Part shown: positions 13,701 to 14,856 of the stretch, in pieces
How the letters are laid out: each line of letters opens with the position of its first letter
How positions within the stretch are numbered: the stretch's first letter is position 1
From: CAYZMS01 sp964479625
Lineage (GTDB): Bacteria > Bacteroidota > Bacteroidia > Chitinophagales > Saprospiraceae
Assembly (NCBI GenBank): GCA_964479625.1
Contig: CAYZMS010000053.1
Coordinates: 1-14,856, forward strand
DNA length: 14,856 nt
Direction of reading: 5' to 3'
The notes under the pieces: generated by a model
The model's database searches: none
What the model was told of the DNA's origin: nothing
The model's input: the letters and a program-made list of their open reading frames with translations, nothing else
Position numbers and translations under genes: made by a program

Positions 13701-14669
13701 TCAATTGCTCCTCCGTTCATCAGTTGCGGCAAAACCGACCTTTTCCAAGAAATACGGCAGTGTTTTTTGGAGGCCTTCGGCCCGTGCAACCTTCGGTTCC
13801 CAGTCTAGCAGCCTTCGGGCCCGGCTAATATCCGGTTGGCGCACTTTGGGGTCGTCGACGGGCAGGGGTTTTTGAATGAGGTGGGCGTCTGGGTTGCCGA
13901 CCAGTTCAATGATCTCCTGGGCGAAGTCGCCTATGGTGATCTCTGAGGGGTTACCGATATTGACCGGCTGGACCTCATCACTTAACAACAACCGATGAAT
14001 CCCTTCCACCAGGTCATCCACATAACAAAAAGCCCTTGTTTGGGAGCCATCACCATAGACGGTCAGCCCTTGGCCCCGGATAGCCTGGCACATGAAGTTG
14101 GGCAATACCCTCCCGTCGTCCGTCCGCATACGAGGGCCATAGGTGTTAAAAATCCGGACGATGCGCGTTTCTACTCCATGAAAGGTGTGGTAAGCCATCG
14201 TTATAGCCTCTAAAAAGCGCTTAGCTTCATCATAAACCCCACGCGGCCCAACCGGATTGACATTGCCCCAGTAATTTTCGTTTTGTGGATGCTCCAGAGG
14301 ATCTCCATAAACCTCTGATGTCGAGGCCACCAATATTCGAGCATTTTTCGCCCGAGCTAAGCCCAGGAGGTTGTGTGTGCCCAATGCACCTACCTTGAGC
14401 GTCTGGATCGGCATCTTTAAATAATCGATCGGACTGGCCGGTGAGGCAAAATGAAGAATGTAATCCAAAGGTCCCGGCACATGTACAAATTTGGTTACAT
14501 CGTGGTGATAATATTCGAATTCCTTTAAAGGGAACAGGTGCTGAATATTATCCAGGCTGCCGGTCAGCAGGTTATCCATCCCAATGACGTGATGCCCTTC
14601 TTTGATGAAGCGATCACTTAAATGAGATCCAAGGAAACCAGCTGCGCCGGTGATGAGTACGCGTGCCAT
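13701..14669 (-). CDS. UDP-glucuronate decarboxylase (UDP-xylose synthase)
   Basis: This 322-residue enzyme converts UDP-glucuronate to UDP-xylose through NAD+-dependent oxidation and decarboxylation. The NAD loop is GAAGFLG (8-14). The UXS-specific phrase HFASPASPIDYL lies at 73-84. STSEVYGDP (116-124) and Tyr146-x3-Lys150 (YDEAK) form the active site, and VRIFNTYGPRM (171-181) is the family's nucleotide-sugar motif. The length is normal for bacterial UXS proteins, with no extra domain. It shares its substrate with the downstream epimerase, so both draw on UDP-glucuronate, yet no UDP-glucose dehydrogenase is encoded in this window. The ATG at 14669 is the only sensible start. Confidence 0.94.
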   Translation of the reverse strand: MARVLITGAAGFLGSHLSDRFIKEGHHVIGMDNLLTGSLDNIQHLFPLKEFEYYHHDVTKFVHVPGPLDYILHFASPASPIDYLKMPIQTLKVGALGTHNLLGLARAKNARILVASTSEVYGDPLEHPQNENYWGNVNPVGPRGVYDEAKRFLEAITMAYHTFHGVETRIVRIFNTYGPRMRTDDGRVLPNFMCQAIRGQGLTVYGDGSQTRAFCYVDDLVEGIHRLLLSDEVQPVNIGNPSEITIGDFAQEIIELVGNPDAHLIQKPLPVDDPKVRQPDISRARRLLDWEPKVARAEGLQKTLPYFLEKVGFAATDERRSN

Positions 14670-14671
14670 TT

Positions 14672-14787
14672 GGTTAGTGGGTTTAGGAGTTTATAGGTTA
14701 AGGGGTTAAGGGGTTAATGGTTTATAGGTTTATAGATTAATGGGTTAATGGTTTATAGGTTAATGGGGGGTTATGGGTATGTTGGGC
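14672..14787. repeat. G-rich repeat array upstream of the UXS gene
   Basis: The + strand is built from TTTATAGG, GGTTAATGG and TTAAGGGG units, with the run GGTTAAGGGGTTAAGGGG near 14697-14714 and GGGGGG near 14765. The spacing of the G-runs would allow a two-layer quadruplex on the + strand. The array fills the UXS leader region, so any promoter must lie inside or beyond it. Confidence 0.75.
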
Positions 14788-14788
14788 C

Positions 14789-14854
14789 CTAAACCACTAA
14801 ACGGGATTGTTCAATTAACTGTGTCATCTTCCGTAGGAAGCGAATAGCCGGGCG
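14789..14854 (-). CDS. Possible C-terminal end of an upstream gene (partial)
   Basis: On the minus strand a frame entering from the window edge reads RPAIRFLRKMTQLIEQSRLVV and stops at TAG (14791-14789), directly beside the repeat array. The helical, basic composition is protein-like and the array position matches other gene borders here. Twenty-one codons cannot prove coding, and the other two frames are also open for 10 to 14 codons. I assign no function. Confidence 0.25.
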   Translation of the reverse strand, partial: RPAIRFLRKMTQLIEQSRLVV

Positions 14855-14856
14855 TA

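Noticed and set aside
13646..13828. 60-codon + strand frame at the UXS 3' end
   Set aside because: It is largely antisense to UXS, carries no motif, and starts in unremarkable intergenic sequence.

Overview
The window is a surface-polysaccharide synthesis and export locus. It probably comes from an aquatic Bacteroidota, perhaps Saprospiria-like (Lewinella or Haliscomenobacter type). That placement is an inference from protein style: the PHP-type CpsB phosphatase, the GumC-like Wzc with a Gly/Tyr tail, and an S23-type four-helix-bundle protein. Weak Shine-Dalgarno signals and a TTG start also fit. Every gene lies on the minus strand except one decayed four-helix-bundle gene, so transcription runs from high to low coordinates.

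Region 1 (about 14856 to 10386) makes nucleotide sugars: UDP-glucuronate decarboxylase (UDP-xylose synthase), a UDP-glucuronate 4-epimerase, and a TviB/WbpO-type UDP-HexNAc 6-dehydrogenase. Between the last two lies a non-coding stretch with a hairpin/T-tract element, followed by the pseudogene of the four-helix-bundle protein.

Region 2 (about 10266 to 4310) is the regulation and export module: CpsB/YwqE-type phosphatase, Wza lipoprotein, Wzm-type ABC permease, Wzc co-polymerase/BY-kinase, and the ATPase half of Wzt. The order wza-wzm-wzc-wzt combines parts usually linked to Wzy-dependent assembly (tyrosine kinase, phosphatase, Wza) with an ABC-2 exporter.

Region 3 (about 4310 to 1) is strikingly AT-rich: the sampled lines I counted by hand are about 22-30% G+C, against about 52-67% just upstream. 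It holds the carbohydrate-binding half of Wzt, a methyltransferase, an orphan second Wzt_C-like domain with no recognisable start, two different PAPS-dependent sulfotransferases, and a family 4 glycosyltransferase cut by the window edge. The last three genes are joined by ATGA overlaps. This looks like a horizontally exchanged serotype cassette whose boundary falls inside wzt, between its ATPase and substrate-recognition domains.

Across regions 1 and 2, but not region 3, gene borders carry degenerate repeat arrays built from GGTTTATAGG- and GGTGTATGG-like units. These arrays run up to, and sometimes into, start and stop codons. The likely product is a sulfated, possibly methyl-capped polysaccharide containing uronic acid, amino-uronic acid and/or pentose, exported by an ABC transporter. 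No tRNA, rRNA, CRISPR array or transposase was seen.
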